In this document: one piece after another, positions 52,117 to 62,177 of the stretch
How positions within the stretch are numbered: position 1 is the stretch's first letter
Layout of the letters: each line of letters opens with the position of its first letter
Assembly: GCA_963809925.1 (NCBI GenBank)
Contig: CAWELH010000003.1
Coordinates: forward strand, 372,001 to 436,000
DNA from: DASQZK01 sp963809925
Lineage (GTDB): Bacteria; Bacteroidota; Bacteroidia; Bacteroidales; GCA-2748055
Length of the DNA stretch: 64,000 nucleotides
Direction of reading: 5' to 3'
Position numbers and translations under genes: made by a program
The notes under the pieces: model-generated
The model's database searches: none
What the model saw: only the letters and a program-made list of their open reading frames with translations
What the model was told of the DNA's origin: nothing

Positions 52117-53511
52117 TTATTTTGATTCTTCCGTGATGAGGGCATTTAGCTCCTTTTCCAGCGACGATCTGATTTTACTGAATTTCTTTTCTCCGGCAAG
52201 GTTCCTGGTTTCGAGGGGATCCTGCTGCAGGTCATAGAGCTCCTCCAGTTCCGGGTGGCCGATGTACCTGAAATACTTCCACTGTTTTGTTCTGATCCCC
52301 TCACTGGCCGGTATTGGTTTAAATTTCCAGAGGTGTTCGCAGAGAAACGCGTCTCTGTCCGAAACGGTTTTTTCACCTTTTACATATCCTGCCAGGCTTT
52401 TACCCTGCATGGTACCAGGAATTTCAGCTTTTGCAAAATCCAGGATGGTGGGAGCAATATCGACGTTCAGTGCAAGATCTTCGAAATCGTAGTGCTTTGC
52501 ACTTCTGGGATCGAATACGATGAGTGGTACACGAAGTGAATTTTCATACATGAGCCATTTGCCTGCAAGTTGCCGTTCACCCAAAAAGTAGCCGTTATCA
52601 CCCATGAGAATTATAACCGTATTATCATCCACCCCTGTCTCTCTGAGGGCTGCACGTATGTGTCCGATTGTTCTGTCTATACCGCTTATCATCCGGTAAT
52701 AGCCTTTTACCATATGCTGGTATTTTTCCGGCGTATCAAAACGCCAGAGCCAGCGGGTAAAGTTGAAGCCCTGCCTGACCTCCACCGGCAACCTTGAAAA
52801 ATAGGTTTCGTCACCCAGCGCCGGGTCAGGTATTCTGGCGGTTTCATAGAGGGTATCGAAATCTTTCGGCCAGATATACTGCTCGGGAGAACGGTCTTCT
52901 GCATGCGGTGCATTGTAGCTGACGGACAGGCAAAAGGGTTTGTCGTGCGGTGCGTTCTCAATAAAGTCCACTGCCCGCTCCCCCATCAGGTCAGTCAGAT
53001 GTGTATGCGTAGTTCCCTCACCGGTAAGTCGCCAGTAGAAGTTGGTTGTTTCCGGCTGGTAAACATTGAACAGGCTTGTATCCCTTTCTTCGTTGAACAG
53101 GACGCCAAACTTCCCGAGGAAGCCGTTGTAGTACCCCGATGCTTTTAGTACCGCAAAGTAGCTGCTGTCGATCTGTTGGTTGGTCATGGGTGGCTGACCG
53201 AAGGTGTAGCCGTGTTTCCGCTCCCAGGTACCTGTCATGATGCTGGCACGGCTGGCAGCACATATGGGTGTGGTAACAAACGCATTTTTAAAGTAGCAGC
53301 CTTCTGCAGCCAGTTTGTCCATCTCCGGCGTGGAGATGATCTTATTTCCGGCATATCCCAGGGCATCCCAGCGCTGGTCGTCAGTGAGGATGAAGATGAT
53401 ATTGGGGCGGGGATCTTTTTTGATTTCCTGTCGCGATGGATTCGCAGGAAGAGCAGAGATGCCCGTGAGGCCGATAATTGCTGTTTTGGAAAGAAGAGCT
53501 GGCAGGTTCAT
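52117..53511 (-). CDS. Sulfatase, formylglycine-dependent
   Basis: 464 aa with an N-terminal signal-like segment (LLSKTAIIGLTGISALPANP). The signature is TPICAASRASIMTGTWERKHG with Cys84 in a C-A-A-S-R variant of C-x-[PA]-x-R, still a formylglycine substrate. Metal-binding parts are IIFILTDDQRWDALGYAG (Asp44, Asp45) and NTVIILMGDNGYFLGE. The C-terminal EELYDLQQDPLETRNLAGE is the usual arylsulfatase ending. It is convergent with the GH2 gene and lies in the same stretch as a second sulfatase (44983-46536), so both may act on one sulfated glycan. Confidence 0.9.
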   Translation of the reverse strand: MNLPALLSKTAIIGLTGISALPANPSRQEIKKDPRPNIIFILTDDQRWDALGYAGNKIISTPEMDKLAAEGCYFKNAFVTTPICAASRASIMTGTWERKHGYTFGQPPMTNQQIDSSYFAVLKASGYYNGFLGKFGVLFNEERDTSLFNVYQPETTNFYWRLTGEGTTHTHLTDLMGERAVDFIENAPHDKPFCLSVSYNAPHAEDRSPEQYIWPKDFDTLYETARIPDPALGDETYFSRLPVEVRQGFNFTRWLWRFDTPEKYQHMVKGYYRMISGIDRTIGHIRAALRETGVDDNTVIILMGDNGYFLGERQLAGKWLMYENSLRVPLIVFDPRSAKHYDFEDLALNVDIAPTILDFAKAEIPGTMQGKSLAGYVKGEKTVSDRDAFLCEHLWKFKPIPASEGIRTKQWKYFRYIGHPELEELYDLQQDPLETRNLAGEKKFSKIRSSLEKELNALITEESK

Positions 53512-53768
53512 TTTTAGATTGAAATAGAGGATGAAAATAGTAATTCGATATTCAATCTAAAGGAACAATTTTCTAAGGGAATCACCAAAGTTACACATCG
53601 GTACCTCTGATCGGATTCATTTTTGGTAATAATTAATATTGAAGGATTTATGAATCAGTAATGAAAATATTTCTCAATGAGTAGTATTGAATGAGATGAT
53701 TTAGACGAGTCTCTACAATAAATTGGCATAACAAGAAATTGACTGGATCCCGGATTCTCTTTCTTCCG
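53512..53768. other. Intergenic, no gene seen
   Basis: 257 nt of AT-rich sequence holding the sulfatase promoter side. No gene or hairpin-T-tract terminator was seen. Confidence 0.3.
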
Positions 53769-56153
53769 TCAGAATCCTTTTTTAGGCAGGATAATGTTCT
53801 CCTCTTTAATACGGTTTATCTTTTCCCTCATTTTGCCAGAATTAAACTGAATACTGAATTTAAGCCAGACGGGAACTAACGATAAATTTGCCATTCCCCT
53901 GGAATAGCTTTCAAAATCGGGGCCTTCAATTTCCGAACCTCTGTACGTGAACGATTTTGCAAACGGGAGTCCGCTCACAATGCCTAACGTAAACTTCTTT
54001 TTAAACGTTTTATCGAGCGACAGAAAATACAGTGCATCACAATAGGAATTGCCCTGGATCTGATTTTCCGGACTGGCATACTGGCAGGTGAAGGAGAAAG
54101 CGAGATCCTTTCTGATCGATATGATGGCAGAAAGGCCGGATTCGAAAGCCATGCTGTTTCTGTTTTCAATACCATAATTTTTAGCAATTCGGTTCCCGCA
54201 TGTACGGAGATTAAATAATTGAAGGTACGGGTTCACGGTTGCAATTCCGAGCCGGAATGTTCCCGAAAACTGAATGCCATATTTATGTATTGTTCCAAGA
54301 TTCTGTACCTGTGTTTCAATTGAACCATTATCGCTGATGTACATCAGGTTGTTCATCACATCAACCGTATTGATGTAAAACAACCGGGAAGAAAAGTAAT
54401 TACTCTTAAACTGAATCGTATGTTCTAAATAGATCGTGCTGCGGAGTTCCGGTTTCAACGAAGGATTTCCCCTGGAGAGCGTATAGGGATCAACAGCCGA
54501 AAAATTTGGGTTTAACTGGTAAATGTCAGGCCGGGTTATTGAACGATTGCATGACAACTGGATAATATGTCGGGTTGCGGGGTTATACCTGAGATTAGCA
54601 TAAGGTAAAATCGAAAGCACAGATTTGTGGAAGTTGTTTTTATCTTCAGTCAATGAATTTTCGGCTCGTAAACCTATGTTCAGATTAATCTTTGTGCGTT
54701 TATAGCCGATAGTCCCGTAAGCCGCCAGTATTTTACCTGAATAGTCAAAATCATCCGAAATCCTGTCTTTCAAAAAGAGGAACTTTCCTTTTATACCTGT
54801 GCTGAACTGCATACTTGCACCAGGGGATGTGGTATAATCCACTTTAATGCTGTTCACATTTAGTTTTGGCTTTAAGATATTGGTCAAATTTGCTGTGTTG
54901 TTTTCGGAACCCTCATAAATATAAGTGGTCGAATTTTCTGCCCGAAGCATAGAAGTTGTCGCGTCAAATGTCAATTCGCTCCCTTCATGGTTGAAATTAT
55001 GTTTGTAAAACAAAGAATATGAAGTGCTGAAATTTATGTCGGAATCCTGCCTTGTTGCCGGTCGGTCATTGCTGGTGATGCCCGGGAAATGCGTATCTGC
55101 GATACCGTCGAGCTCACGGGAATAAGGATTCAGGAAAGCATAAAAATTAAACTGGTCATGTGAGCTTAAAAAATAATCGAAACCATAATGAAACCTGTGC
55201 GACCAATCCTTCTGTCTGAGATACTGATTTGAAGTAAGTTCAATTGTTTTTTGATCTGTGGGTATTTTTCTGGTAATCGTTTCATGTAAATTCAAATATG
55301 TCAATTTGCCGTTGTAGGATGTGTAGATATTCCATTTTTTAAAGCCATAATTCAGACTGTAAGTGGGGAAAATAAACACCTCCGAAGCTGTGGTGGGGAT
55401 CTCGGCATAGAGTTGCCCGTTTAATCCGGAATCGCTCGCTTTCTTTAGAATAATGTTTATTGCCCCGGTAATATTTCCGTCATAATTCGAAGGAGGTGTA
55501 CTGATGATCTCAACTTTATCTATTTGTTGAGGGCTCAACTGGCTGATATAATTTTGGTCACGTTCTTTCCCGTCAACAAAAATCAAAATATGCTGACTGC
55601 CTTCCAATGATATGTTTTGCATGAGATCAATCTGAACTCCCGGGATCAGTTTCAAAATTCCGGTTCCTGTACCGGACACGTCGGTCATTTTTTTGGTGAT
55701 AAAGTATGTGGTCTTCCCGTTCCCGGATTTTGCTTTTAACCGATCGCCTGTAAAAACAAACTCATCGAGTAATATGGAGGTATCCTGCATGATGATGATT
55801 CCGGCATCCGTCTTTTTATCAGCTAAAACCTGAATACTTTCGGTCACAGGTTTATAGCCAATCATGCTGGCTGTAAGCTTGTAATTTCCGGTTGGAACCG
55901 GACCAAGATTAAATACGCCGTTTTCATCTGCAATCGTACCATGTTGTGAGGTGGAGTCGAAAATGCCGATCAATATGACATTTGCATATGCGACTGCCTG
56001 ATTGCCGCTGCCTGTGAGTAATTTGCCGGTAACGGATTGAGAATTTTGTGCGTAAATCCCGGAAAGACCGAATGCCAAAAACCCTGACAATATCGGTATA
56101 ATCCTTGCGGCCTGCCGGCTGAACAAATGGTTTATTGTTTTCATCGTTTTCAT
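53769..56153 (-). CDS. TonB-receptor-like outer-membrane barrel (OMP_b-brl_3)
   Basis: 794 aa from ATG 56153 (MKTMKTINHLFSRQAARIIP … SGIYA; an alternative ATG is 9 nt later). Order: signal peptide, CarboxypepD_reg domain (VTGKLLTGSGNQAVAYANVI), TonB plug (GILKLIPGVQIDLMQNISLE, VDGKERDQNYISQLSPQQID, VEIISTPPSNYDGNITGAIN) and barrel (RSITRPDIYQLNPNFSAVDP, SRGNPSLKPELRSTIYLEHT). No SusD partner. The LytTR regulator gene ends 155 nt upstream on the same strand, so control by it is likely. Confidence 0.82.
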   Translation of the reverse strand: MKTMKTINHLFSRQAARIIPILSGFLAFGLSGIYAQNSQSVTGKLLTGSGNQAVAYANVILIGIFDSTSQHGTIADENGVFNLGPVPTGNYKLTASMIGYKPVTESIQVLADKKTDAGIIIMQDTSILLDEFVFTGDRLKAKSGNGKTTYFITKKMTDVSGTGTGILKLIPGVQIDLMQNISLEGSQHILIFVDGKERDQNYISQLSPQQIDKVEIISTPPSNYDGNITGAINIILKKASDSGLNGQLYAEIPTTASEVFIFPTYSLNYGFKKWNIYTSYNGKLTYLNLHETITRKIPTDQKTIELTSNQYLRQKDWSHRFHYGFDYFLSSHDQFNFYAFLNPYSRELDGIADTHFPGITSNDRPATRQDSDINFSTSYSLFYKHNFNHEGSELTFDATTSMLRAENSTTYIYEGSENNTANLTNILKPKLNVNSIKVDYTTSPGASMQFSTGIKGKFLFLKDRISDDFDYSGKILAAYGTIGYKRTKINLNIGLRAENSLTEDKNNFHKSVLSILPYANLRYNPATRHIIQLSCNRSITRPDIYQLNPNFSAVDPYTLSRGNPSLKPELRSTIYLEHTIQFKSNYFSSRLFYINTVDVMNNLMYISDNGSIETQVQNLGTIHKYGIQFSGTFRLGIATVNPYLQLFNLRTCGNRIAKNYGIENRNSMAFESGLSAIISIRKDLAFSFTCQYASPENQIQGNSYCDALYFLSLDKTFKKKFTLGIVSGLPFAKSFTYRGSEIEGPDFESYSRGMANLSLVPVWLKFSIQFNSGKMREKINRIKEENIILPKKGF

Positions 56154-56308
56154 CGTATAAGATTTAAAATCATTATACAAATGGATGAATAACCGGGTTG
56201 ATATACAACTAATTGGGATATACGGCAAGCATTTGTTGCCAGATGAAAGACGTGTGTGGAAAGTAAATGAAAAAATGGTACAGGCTGTAATTTTTTGGGA
56301 TGAATGGA

Positions 56309-57181
56309 TTACAGGTACTGTTTTAATAGGAGATCAAAATTCCTTGTATTTTGTCTTGAAACGGGAATGGCATTTTCAATTCCTTTGAGTTTGATACGGT
56401 AGCCAAGCGTATTCCCTTTTTGGGAAACAACCTGCTTCACGTTTACGATAAATGCCCGGTGAATCCTCATAATATAGGGAATTGAGGACAATTGTTGCTC
56501 AATATTGCTGATCGAATTCCGGATAATCTTCTTATGCATCTGATCGTTAATGTTTAAATAAAATACAACATAATTACCATCTGATTCCGCATAAATAAGC
56601 TGTCCTGGATAAAAACTCAATTCTTCCTTTTTCAACCGGGAATCAATCCGAACTGATTTTTCGGGCTGGCGGGTTGGCGAAGGAGTTGTGCCGGGGTAAA
56701 ATTCCCGCGTAAAATCCTCAACAAACAGGTAACGGTAATTCAGGACAGTAAAAAGCAAGAAGGGTATCATGCCGATCATGAATGTATTCTCACAGGAATT
56801 AAAGAAGGTCGCCACGTTCCAGCGGTGAGCCGGAATTTCGACCAGAAATCCGGTAAAATAAACGGAAATTCCCATTCCCAGCAAAATGATAAATATCGAT
56901 ACCATTTCCTTTAAGATGGTCCATTCATTCTCATTTGAAAAATACCTGAAGCGTTTCAGTAACCGGGATATCCCCAACACGGGAACAGACATCGCCAGAC
57001 AATAAACAGCCATGGTGAATTCCACGCTCATAGAACGTGATTCGTGGATATTAAGCGGCTTATAGATGATTAAGAAGAAAAAGCAGAAAACCAAAAATAT
57101 AACTGTACCAATTAATGGCTTCCTTAGAATGAAATTCTGAGGGTATATCTTATTCAGCCATTTTCCAAACTGTCGTGTCAT
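56309..57181 (-). CDS. Membrane-anchored LytTR-family transcriptional regulator
   Basis: 290 aa from ATG 57181 (MTRQFGKWLNKIYPQNFILR), chosen because the longer frame to 57340 reads unnaturally. Four hydrophobic helices lie near 22-40, 55-72, 90-108 and 128-146. The C-terminal LytTR DNA-binding domain begins with LSFYPGQLIYAESDGNYVVF and continues to SSIPYIMRIHRAFIVNVKQV and GIENAIPVSRQNTRNFD, the classic order. No receiver domain. Such membrane LytTR proteins regulate nearby operons, so the outer-membrane gene just downstream is the likely target. Confidence 0.85.
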   Translation of the reverse strand: MTRQFGKWLNKIYPQNFILRKPLIGTVIFLVFCFFFLIIYKPLNIHESRSMSVEFTMAVYCLAMSVPVLGISRLLKRFRYFSNENEWTILKEMVSIFIILLGMGISVYFTGFLVEIPAHRWNVATFFNSCENTFMIGMIPFLLFTVLNYRYLFVEDFTREFYPGTTPSPTRQPEKSVRIDSRLKKEELSFYPGQLIYAESDGNYVVFYLNINDQMHKKIIRNSISNIEQQLSSIPYIMRIHRAFIVNVKQVVSQKGNTLGYRIKLKGIENAIPVSRQNTRNFDLLLKQYL

Positions 57182-57582
57182 ATCTGATTGTACCTGATCT
57201 CCGATGATAACCGGGCTGCCGGAGTTTGTTACGAAGATAAAAATACGTTTAAATCTTTGTATATGTTCTAAAACGGATGAAAATACGTACCGGTCATAGC
57301 GGGATGTTTTTAGATGGAACGAACCTGTATCCGTGTCCAATGGCTGTTTGCCTGTCCGAATTCTAACTGTGCCAGGATGTCCCTTTTATCGTAAACCTTA
57401 TTTTCCTTTATCTGGGTTTTATAACAGGCAGAACTGGCATAATTTTGCCTTACTTAGCGCGTTTCGGCCTGTTCTTTTGGTTCATAGTGTATATTTTAAA
57501 ATGGTAATAAATGTTTAAAACGGAACTAGCCGGACATATAAACGTAAGATGAACTACAGCCGATAATTTTTTAATATTGAGG
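57182..57582. other. Divergent intergenic region
   Basis: 401 nt between the LytTR gene (minus) and the histidine kinase gene (plus), expected to hold both promoters. No gene seen. Confidence 0.35.
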
Positions 57583-59517
57583 ATGAAACCGGAAAATAGT
57601 GAAGAGAGAATAAAATTACTGGAGAAGAGAGTCTGCGAGTTGGAAAAGGACCTATCCCTTTATAAAAGTATTTTTGAGGTATTACCACACGGCGTGCAGA
57701 TATTCGATCAGGAAGGATTTTCGTTTGACTTAAATCGAGCCCAGACAAAAATTCTTGGTGCGGAGAAGGACGAGGGTCAACACCGCCAGTTCAATATCCT
57801 GAAGGATCCTTTATCAATTGCCATGGGCAGTAATGTCGCGTTTGAAAAGGCATACCGTGGTGAGCAGAATGAACGTATGTCGGAATTCAACGCTGACCTT
57901 GTTCCGAATGACTGGCCGCTCAGGAAAGATATCAGGATCTTTCATGAATCCATCATTCCCCTAAAAGACGAGTCGGGGAATGTTGACTATGTAATCACAG
58001 TCATGGAAGATCATACTGATAAGGTTAAGGCACTGAGTGCTTTACAAGAGAGTGAGATGCGATGGAAGTTTGCCGTAGAAGGGAGCAATGACGGCTTGTG
58101 GGACTGGAACATACTGACGGATGAAATCTATTATTCCAAGCGTTTAATAGAGATGCTAGGTTTTACTGATAAAGATCCGCTCAGATCGAGGCTGGATCTG
58201 GAAAAGTTAATCCACCCTAATGATAAGGAGGAGTTCATCGAATTGGTAAGTGAACATCTTGAAGGCCGGGCGGAGTATTTTGAGTACCTTCACCGTCTAT
58301 TATGTAAGGATGGCAGCTACAAGTGGATACTTAAACGTGGCAAAGTTATTTCGTACACAAAGGATGGCAAGCCGGAACGAATGATCGGTACACATAGAGA
58401 CGTCACAAAGTTTAAAGAAATAGAGGAGGAACTTAGACGGAATAAAGTTTTACTGTCTGAAAACGAGAAATTAAGTAAGGTGGGTGCCTGGGAGTATATT
58501 CCAGAAACTGATGTTGTATACCATACTCAGGGGTATAATATGATCTACGAAATTGACCAGGATACTGAGACCTCAAATTTTAATACTCACCTTAACTGTT
58601 TTGATCCCAAAGACCAACTCAAAATCATCGATGTCTTCAACTCATGCATTTCCAGGGGTACAGCGTACGATCTGGAATTCCCGATCACAACCTTAAAACA
58701 AAATAAGAGGTGGGTAAGGATTAAAACTAACCCGGTCTTTGAAAATGGCGTACTCATGCGGGTCATTGGTTCCTTAGCAGATATTACAGAGCAGAAGCAG
58801 AAAGAAACAATATTGAATGAGCTCACAGCTACAAAGGAAAAATTTTTTTCCATCATTGCGCATGACCTGAGATCTCCTGTTAATGCCATAATTGGATTTT
58901 CAGAGTTGATCTTTGAAGCTTTCGAGGAAAATAAGATTGCGGGTATTGAAAGGTACAGCCGGCTCATTCACACGGCAGCAACACAAAATCTTGGTTTTTT
59001 AAATGTGTTGCTCGAATGGTCGAAGACGCAAAGTGAGAATTTCAAATTCAAGTCCGAGAAAATTAATTTATACAACCTCGTATCGAAAATCACTGATTTT
59101 TTGGCTGTCAATATTGCTCAGAAAAGAATTTCACTTGTGAATAATATAGGGCAGGCTGACACTGTGTATGCCAATTCTTTCATGCTGGAAACCGTGATCA
59201 GAAACCTGCTCTCCAATGCGATTAAATATTCAAATCAGACAGGCAGCATTCAAATATTGTCAGTAGAAAATGAGGAGGGCACGGTAATTTCTGTTGCAGA
59301 TAATGGTATCGGAATAGCAGAATCCGATATTCCCAAGCTTTTCAGGATCGACACAAACTTTTCATATCCAGGTACAAACAATGAGAAAGGTACCGGTCTT
59401 GGACTGATTCTCTGCAGTGAGTTTGTAGAAAAACAGGGAGGAAGAATATGGGTAGAAAGTGAAATCAGAAAAGGGTCAACCTTTTCATTCAATATTCCCC
59501 GGAAAGTCAAAACCTGA
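57583..59517 (+). CDS. PAS-domain sensor histidine kinase
   Basis: 644 aa from ATG 57583 (a TTG is 2 codons upstream). Soluble: no membrane segment or signal peptide. Three PAS domains, about residues 25-145 (IFEVLPHGVQIFDQEGFSF), 160-275 (NDGLWDWNILTDEIYYSKRL ... GTHRDVTKFK) and 300-405 (VGAWEYIPETDVVYHTQGYN ... GSLADITEQKQ). The HisKA phosphoacceptor is in KFFSIIAHDLRSPVNAIIGF (His about 427), and the HATPase has N-box NLLSNAIKYSN, VADNGIGIAESDIP and the GTGLGL of EKGTGLGLILC. No response regulator is adjacent. A coiled coil opens the protein. Signal unknown. Confidence 0.88.
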   Translation: MKPENSEERIKLLEKRVCELEKDLSLYKSIFEVLPHGVQIFDQEGFSFDLNRAQTKILGAEKDEGQHRQFNILKDPLSIAMGSNVAFEKAYRGEQNERMSEFNADLVPNDWPLRKDIRIFHESIIPLKDESGNVDYVITVMEDHTDKVKALSALQESEMRWKFAVEGSNDGLWDWNILTDEIYYSKRLIEMLGFTDKDPLRSRLDLEKLIHPNDKEEFIELVSEHLEGRAEYFEYLHRLLCKDGSYKWILKRGKVISYTKDGKPERMIGTHRDVTKFKEIEEELRRNKVLLSENEKLSKVGAWEYIPETDVVYHTQGYNMIYEIDQDTETSNFNTHLNCFDPKDQLKIIDVFNSCISRGTAYDLEFPITTLKQNKRWVRIKTNPVFENGVLMRVIGSLADITEQKQKETILNELTATKEKFFSIIAHDLRSPVNAIIGFSELIFEAFEENKIAGIERYSRLIHTAATQNLGFLNVLLEWSKTQSENFKFKSEKINLYNLVSKITDFLAVNIAQKRISLVNNIGQADTVYANSFMLETVIRNLLSNAIKYSNQTGSIQILSVENEEGTVISVADNGIGIAESDIPKLFRIDTNFSYPGTNNEKGTGLGLILCSEFVEKQGGRIWVESEIRKGSTFSFNIPRKVKT

Positions 59518-59564
59518 TTTTCCCTCTGTCAGCTCTACAATTGACTACTACAGAATAACTTACA

Positions 59565-60350
59565 TCAATAATCGAAGTATTCGTATTTCAGAACAAAATC
59601 AGCCCTTGAGCTGTACAGTGACAGTTCGTGTGATTCCAGTGCCGACAGGTTATGATTCTCGTCGTAATACCGGATTATTTCCCGAACATGGGTTCTACGG
59701 CTGCCCCAGATGCTGTACTCGTCTGATCTCGTCTCCAGTCCACCCTCCCATGTATGGGTGGTGAATCCCAGGAGTAAGCCGCTGCCGTCATACAGGTGTC
59801 CAGTGATGAGTCGACCCTGGTGATCGTAGGCATATATGATATAACTTTCGAGATTATTGCCGTTCCCGTATTTTTCTGCCTTCGTGAGTTTGTCACGATA
59901 ATAGGTAAACAGCGTATGTTCCTGAAGCCCTGCCAAAGGGTAGTCGATCCGCTCTTCCGTCCTATTCCCGTCTGATGAATAGATGTAAGTAAAATTTTTC
60001 AGGTTGACAAAACCGGAGGGATCATTCCGGTTGGCATTGAAGTTTTTCTTACCGGTAAGCTGACCGGAATCTCCATACTCATAAAGATCGTACCATAGGG
60101 TACCTGTTGAAGAACCATCTTCATATGCGGGAGCCCATACACGGCTTATCCTGCCCAGTTCATCGTATTCGTACAGTTCCGAAATGGCAATAGGCTCTTC
60201 AGCTTCTATGCTCTGATAAAGCAAAATACGTTTCAGGCGACCGTTTCCTGCCTGAAGATCTTCATCATTGGGGTATTGATCTTTACCGCAACCGGAAATC
60301 AATATGATGAGAAGGAAGCTAATCCTTAAGGTGTGATGTCTCAGGTTCAT
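59565..60350 (-). CDS. Lipoprotein with YD-like repeats
   Basis: 261 aa from ATG 60350 (MNLRHHTLRISFLLIILISG), lipobox LISGC. The mature protein repeats a Y-x-Y-D-x-x-G-R/N pattern: SELYEYDELGRISRVWAPA, WYDLYEYGDSGQLTGKKNF, TYIYSSDGNRTEERIDY, YIIYAYDHQGRLITGHLYD, IIRYYDENHNLSALESHE and a final KYEYFDY. This is the strand repeat of Rhs/YD-type proteins (and the 'DUF4595-like' Bacteroidota lipoproteins), here very short and without a toxin domain. Likely a surface-exposed beta solenoid. Function unknown. It is convergent with the kinase gene upstream on the plus strand. Confidence 0.65.
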   Translation of the reverse strand: MNLRHHTLRISFLLIILISGCGKDQYPNDEDLQAGNGRLKRILLYQSIEAEEPIAISELYEYDELGRISRVWAPAYEDGSSTGTLWYDLYEYGDSGQLTGKKNFNANRNDPSGFVNLKNFTYIYSSDGNRTEERIDYPLAGLQEHTLFTYYRDKLTKAEKYGNGNNLESYIIYAYDHQGRLITGHLYDGSGLLLGFTTHTWEGGLETRSDEYSIWGSRRTHVREIIRYYDENHNLSALESHELSLYSSRADFVLKYEYFDY

Positions 60351-60611
60351 CCGGGATGGAATTTGGTTCAGGTTCGGATATCTTAGTGATGTAAATTTCA
60401 GACCGAAGGTTGCGGAAGACATTAATTTCTGCAAATGCTAGCTTTGATTCGACGCTCAAGTCTCAGGATAGCCGAATAATTTCGGGAATAAGCCCTGGGA
60501 GATTACAATAAACATACTTCAAGACTTTATCGTTTCCTCTCAGAAAAAAAAGCATGATATACCTGCCGGAAGCGATATTGAACAATTGCGGAGAAAGCCT
60601 GTTTTTCTGTC

Positions 60612-60980
60612 ATGTGGTTGAAAATGATTCTGTCGCTTTCCCTCTCCGGGATGCTTGTTCTCCAGCCGCTTTTGCCATGGATCGAATATGCTCTTTTCAA
60701 AAGATATATTATCGAGAACCTTTGTGTTAACAGGGATAAACCGGACTCATGCTGTCAGGGGAAGTGCTTCCTTCAAAAACAGATAAAAGAAGTCAGCGGA
60801 AATGAAAAAAACGACAAAGAAGCCCCACCTCCTTCAAAAATCAAACTTTCCCTTTACACCATACCCATGTCGGTAAATGGAAGCATTGACAGGCCAGAAA
60901 TGAAGACCCGAAACTTCCATTCGGCGATAATCTATTCTTTCCTTTTCATATCAAATATTTTTCATCCTCCCAGATTCTGA
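60612..60980 (+). CDS. Small Cys-rich membrane protein of a metal operon
   Basis: 122 aa. A hydrophobic N-terminal helix (near 4-22), then IENLCVNRDKPDSCCQGKCF with Cys38, Cys47, Cys48 and Cys52, a charged linker (GNEKNDKEAPPPSK) and a weaker C-terminal hydrophobic stretch near 104-117. The NRDxPxxxCxGKC pattern is one I recognise in small Bacteroidota proteins encoded beside metal-related TonB receptors. The cysteines could bind copper or another soft metal; this is inference. Located about 290 nt upstream of the YtkA-like lipoprotein gene on the same strand. Confidence 0.65.
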   Translation: MWLKMILSLSLSGMLVLQPLLPWIEYALFKRYIIENLCVNRDKPDSCCQGKCFLQKQIKEVSGNEKNDKEAPPPSKIKLSLYTIPMSVNGSIDRPEMKTRNFHSAIIYSFLFISNIFHPPRF

Positions 60981-61268
60981 CGGTTGCCGGCTCGCATCAG
61001 GAGACGACATGCAGAACGCCATGATACCAGGTAGGCGCTGTTCCCGGGAATCCGGGAAATGACATGCCATTTATGGCCCTGCCCGGGCAGCTTTTTCAAT
61101 ATTGTTTACAAGATGTGACCGGGCAAAAATATTCGGTATCCCTGCAAATTCAATGGTTTTCATGAAAGAGGTATCTATGGTTGCAGAAACTTTTCTGCTG
61201 TCCCGGAAATTTATTTTTTCCTGATTACCATATATCTGAAGTACTTAACATCAAACAATCAAAATAAT
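60981..61268. other. Intergenic, no gene seen
   Basis: 288 nt between two plus-strand genes. No ORF or strong hairpin-T-tract was seen; it could hold a separate promoter for the lipoprotein-receptor pair. Confidence 0.3.
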
Positions 61269-62078
61269 ATGATACGTTTTTTATGGCCGGTTATATTACT
61301 CCTGGCTTTATTACCTACTTCCTGTCAGAAAGAGGATAATGGGACGGAACCTGAGGCCGGGCATAAGCTTCAGATTTCACAGGCTGATACTGAGAAAGGC
61401 TTATACAGTGTAGTCCTGATGGCCGATGACACGCTCTTTGTCGGGTACAACAAACTGTCGCTTTTGATCAGGGACAATTCATCCGGGAACCTTGTAGACA
61501 ATGCTGTGGTGCGACTTTTTCCGCTGATGAATATGGTTAGTATGAAGCATGCCGCACCTGTCGAAAACCCATCTGAAAATGCGGACAGTGACGGGTATTT
61601 CGACGGAACGGTCGTTTTTGTGATGCCCGATAATCCTGATGAACACTGGAGTCTTGGTGTTACAGTAAGTGAAGGAGGCCGGAATGACAGTGTGAGCCTG
61701 AGTATCCCCCTTGTGAAAAGCCTGAAGGAATCCAGGCTCGTCAATGTAGTGTCACCCGAAAACGGGAAAACATATTTCATAGCACTTCTCGAACCCTCAA
61801 AACCCGTTGTGGGAATGAATGATATCGAATTTGCAGCATTTTACCGGGAGGACATGATGCATTTTCCGCCCGCCGAAGATCTCAAGATCGGCTTTGTTCC
61901 TGAAATGCCATCGATGGGTCATAGTTCGCCGAACAATGCCGATCCGGAATATACCGGTGGCGGACATTATAAAGGGATTGTCAATTTTACAATGACAGGC
62001 TGGTGGAGGATCAATCTCACGATTGAACAGGGGGAAAAGATGCTGTCCGATACACTTTCATTTGGGATAACTTTTTGA
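61269..62078 (+). CDS. Lipoprotein with YtkA-like domains
   Basis: 269 aa. Lipobox LLPTSC (Cys19) in MIRFLWPVILLLALLPTSCQ. Two related beta domains follow: residues ~50-150 (LFVGYNKLSLLIRDNSSGNL, LFPLMNMVSMKHAAPVENPS, YFDGTVVFVMPDNPDEHWSL) and ~165-265 (PVVGMNDIEFAAFYREDMMH, KIGFVPEMPSMGHSSPNNAD, HYKGIVNFTMTGWWRINLTI). Each keeps the P-x-M-x-x-M-x-H loop and the final WWRI-type strand of YtkA/FixH-like domains. Met- and His-rich loops (MVSMKH, MPSMGH) suit copper binding. It sits directly upstream of the OprC-like receptor gene, so it may pass metal to or from it. Confidence 0.75.
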   Translation: MIRFLWPVILLLALLPTSCQKEDNGTEPEAGHKLQISQADTEKGLYSVVLMADDTLFVGYNKLSLLIRDNSSGNLVDNAVVRLFPLMNMVSMKHAAPVENPSENADSDGYFDGTVVFVMPDNPDEHWSLGVTVSEGGRNDSVSLSIPLVKSLKESRLVNVVSPENGKTYFIALLEPSKPVVGMNDIEFAAFYREDMMHFPPAEDLKIGFVPEMPSMGHSSPNNADPEYTGGGHYKGIVNFTMTGWWRINLTIEQGEKMLSDTLSFGITF

Positions 62079-62177
62079 TATGCCGATGAGGAAACGCAAA
62101 CTTCACTGCCAGATGCCCTACCTGTTCGCACATTCCGGCAAGACTGGAATCCTCAATGACCATAAAAATTGCTGCGT

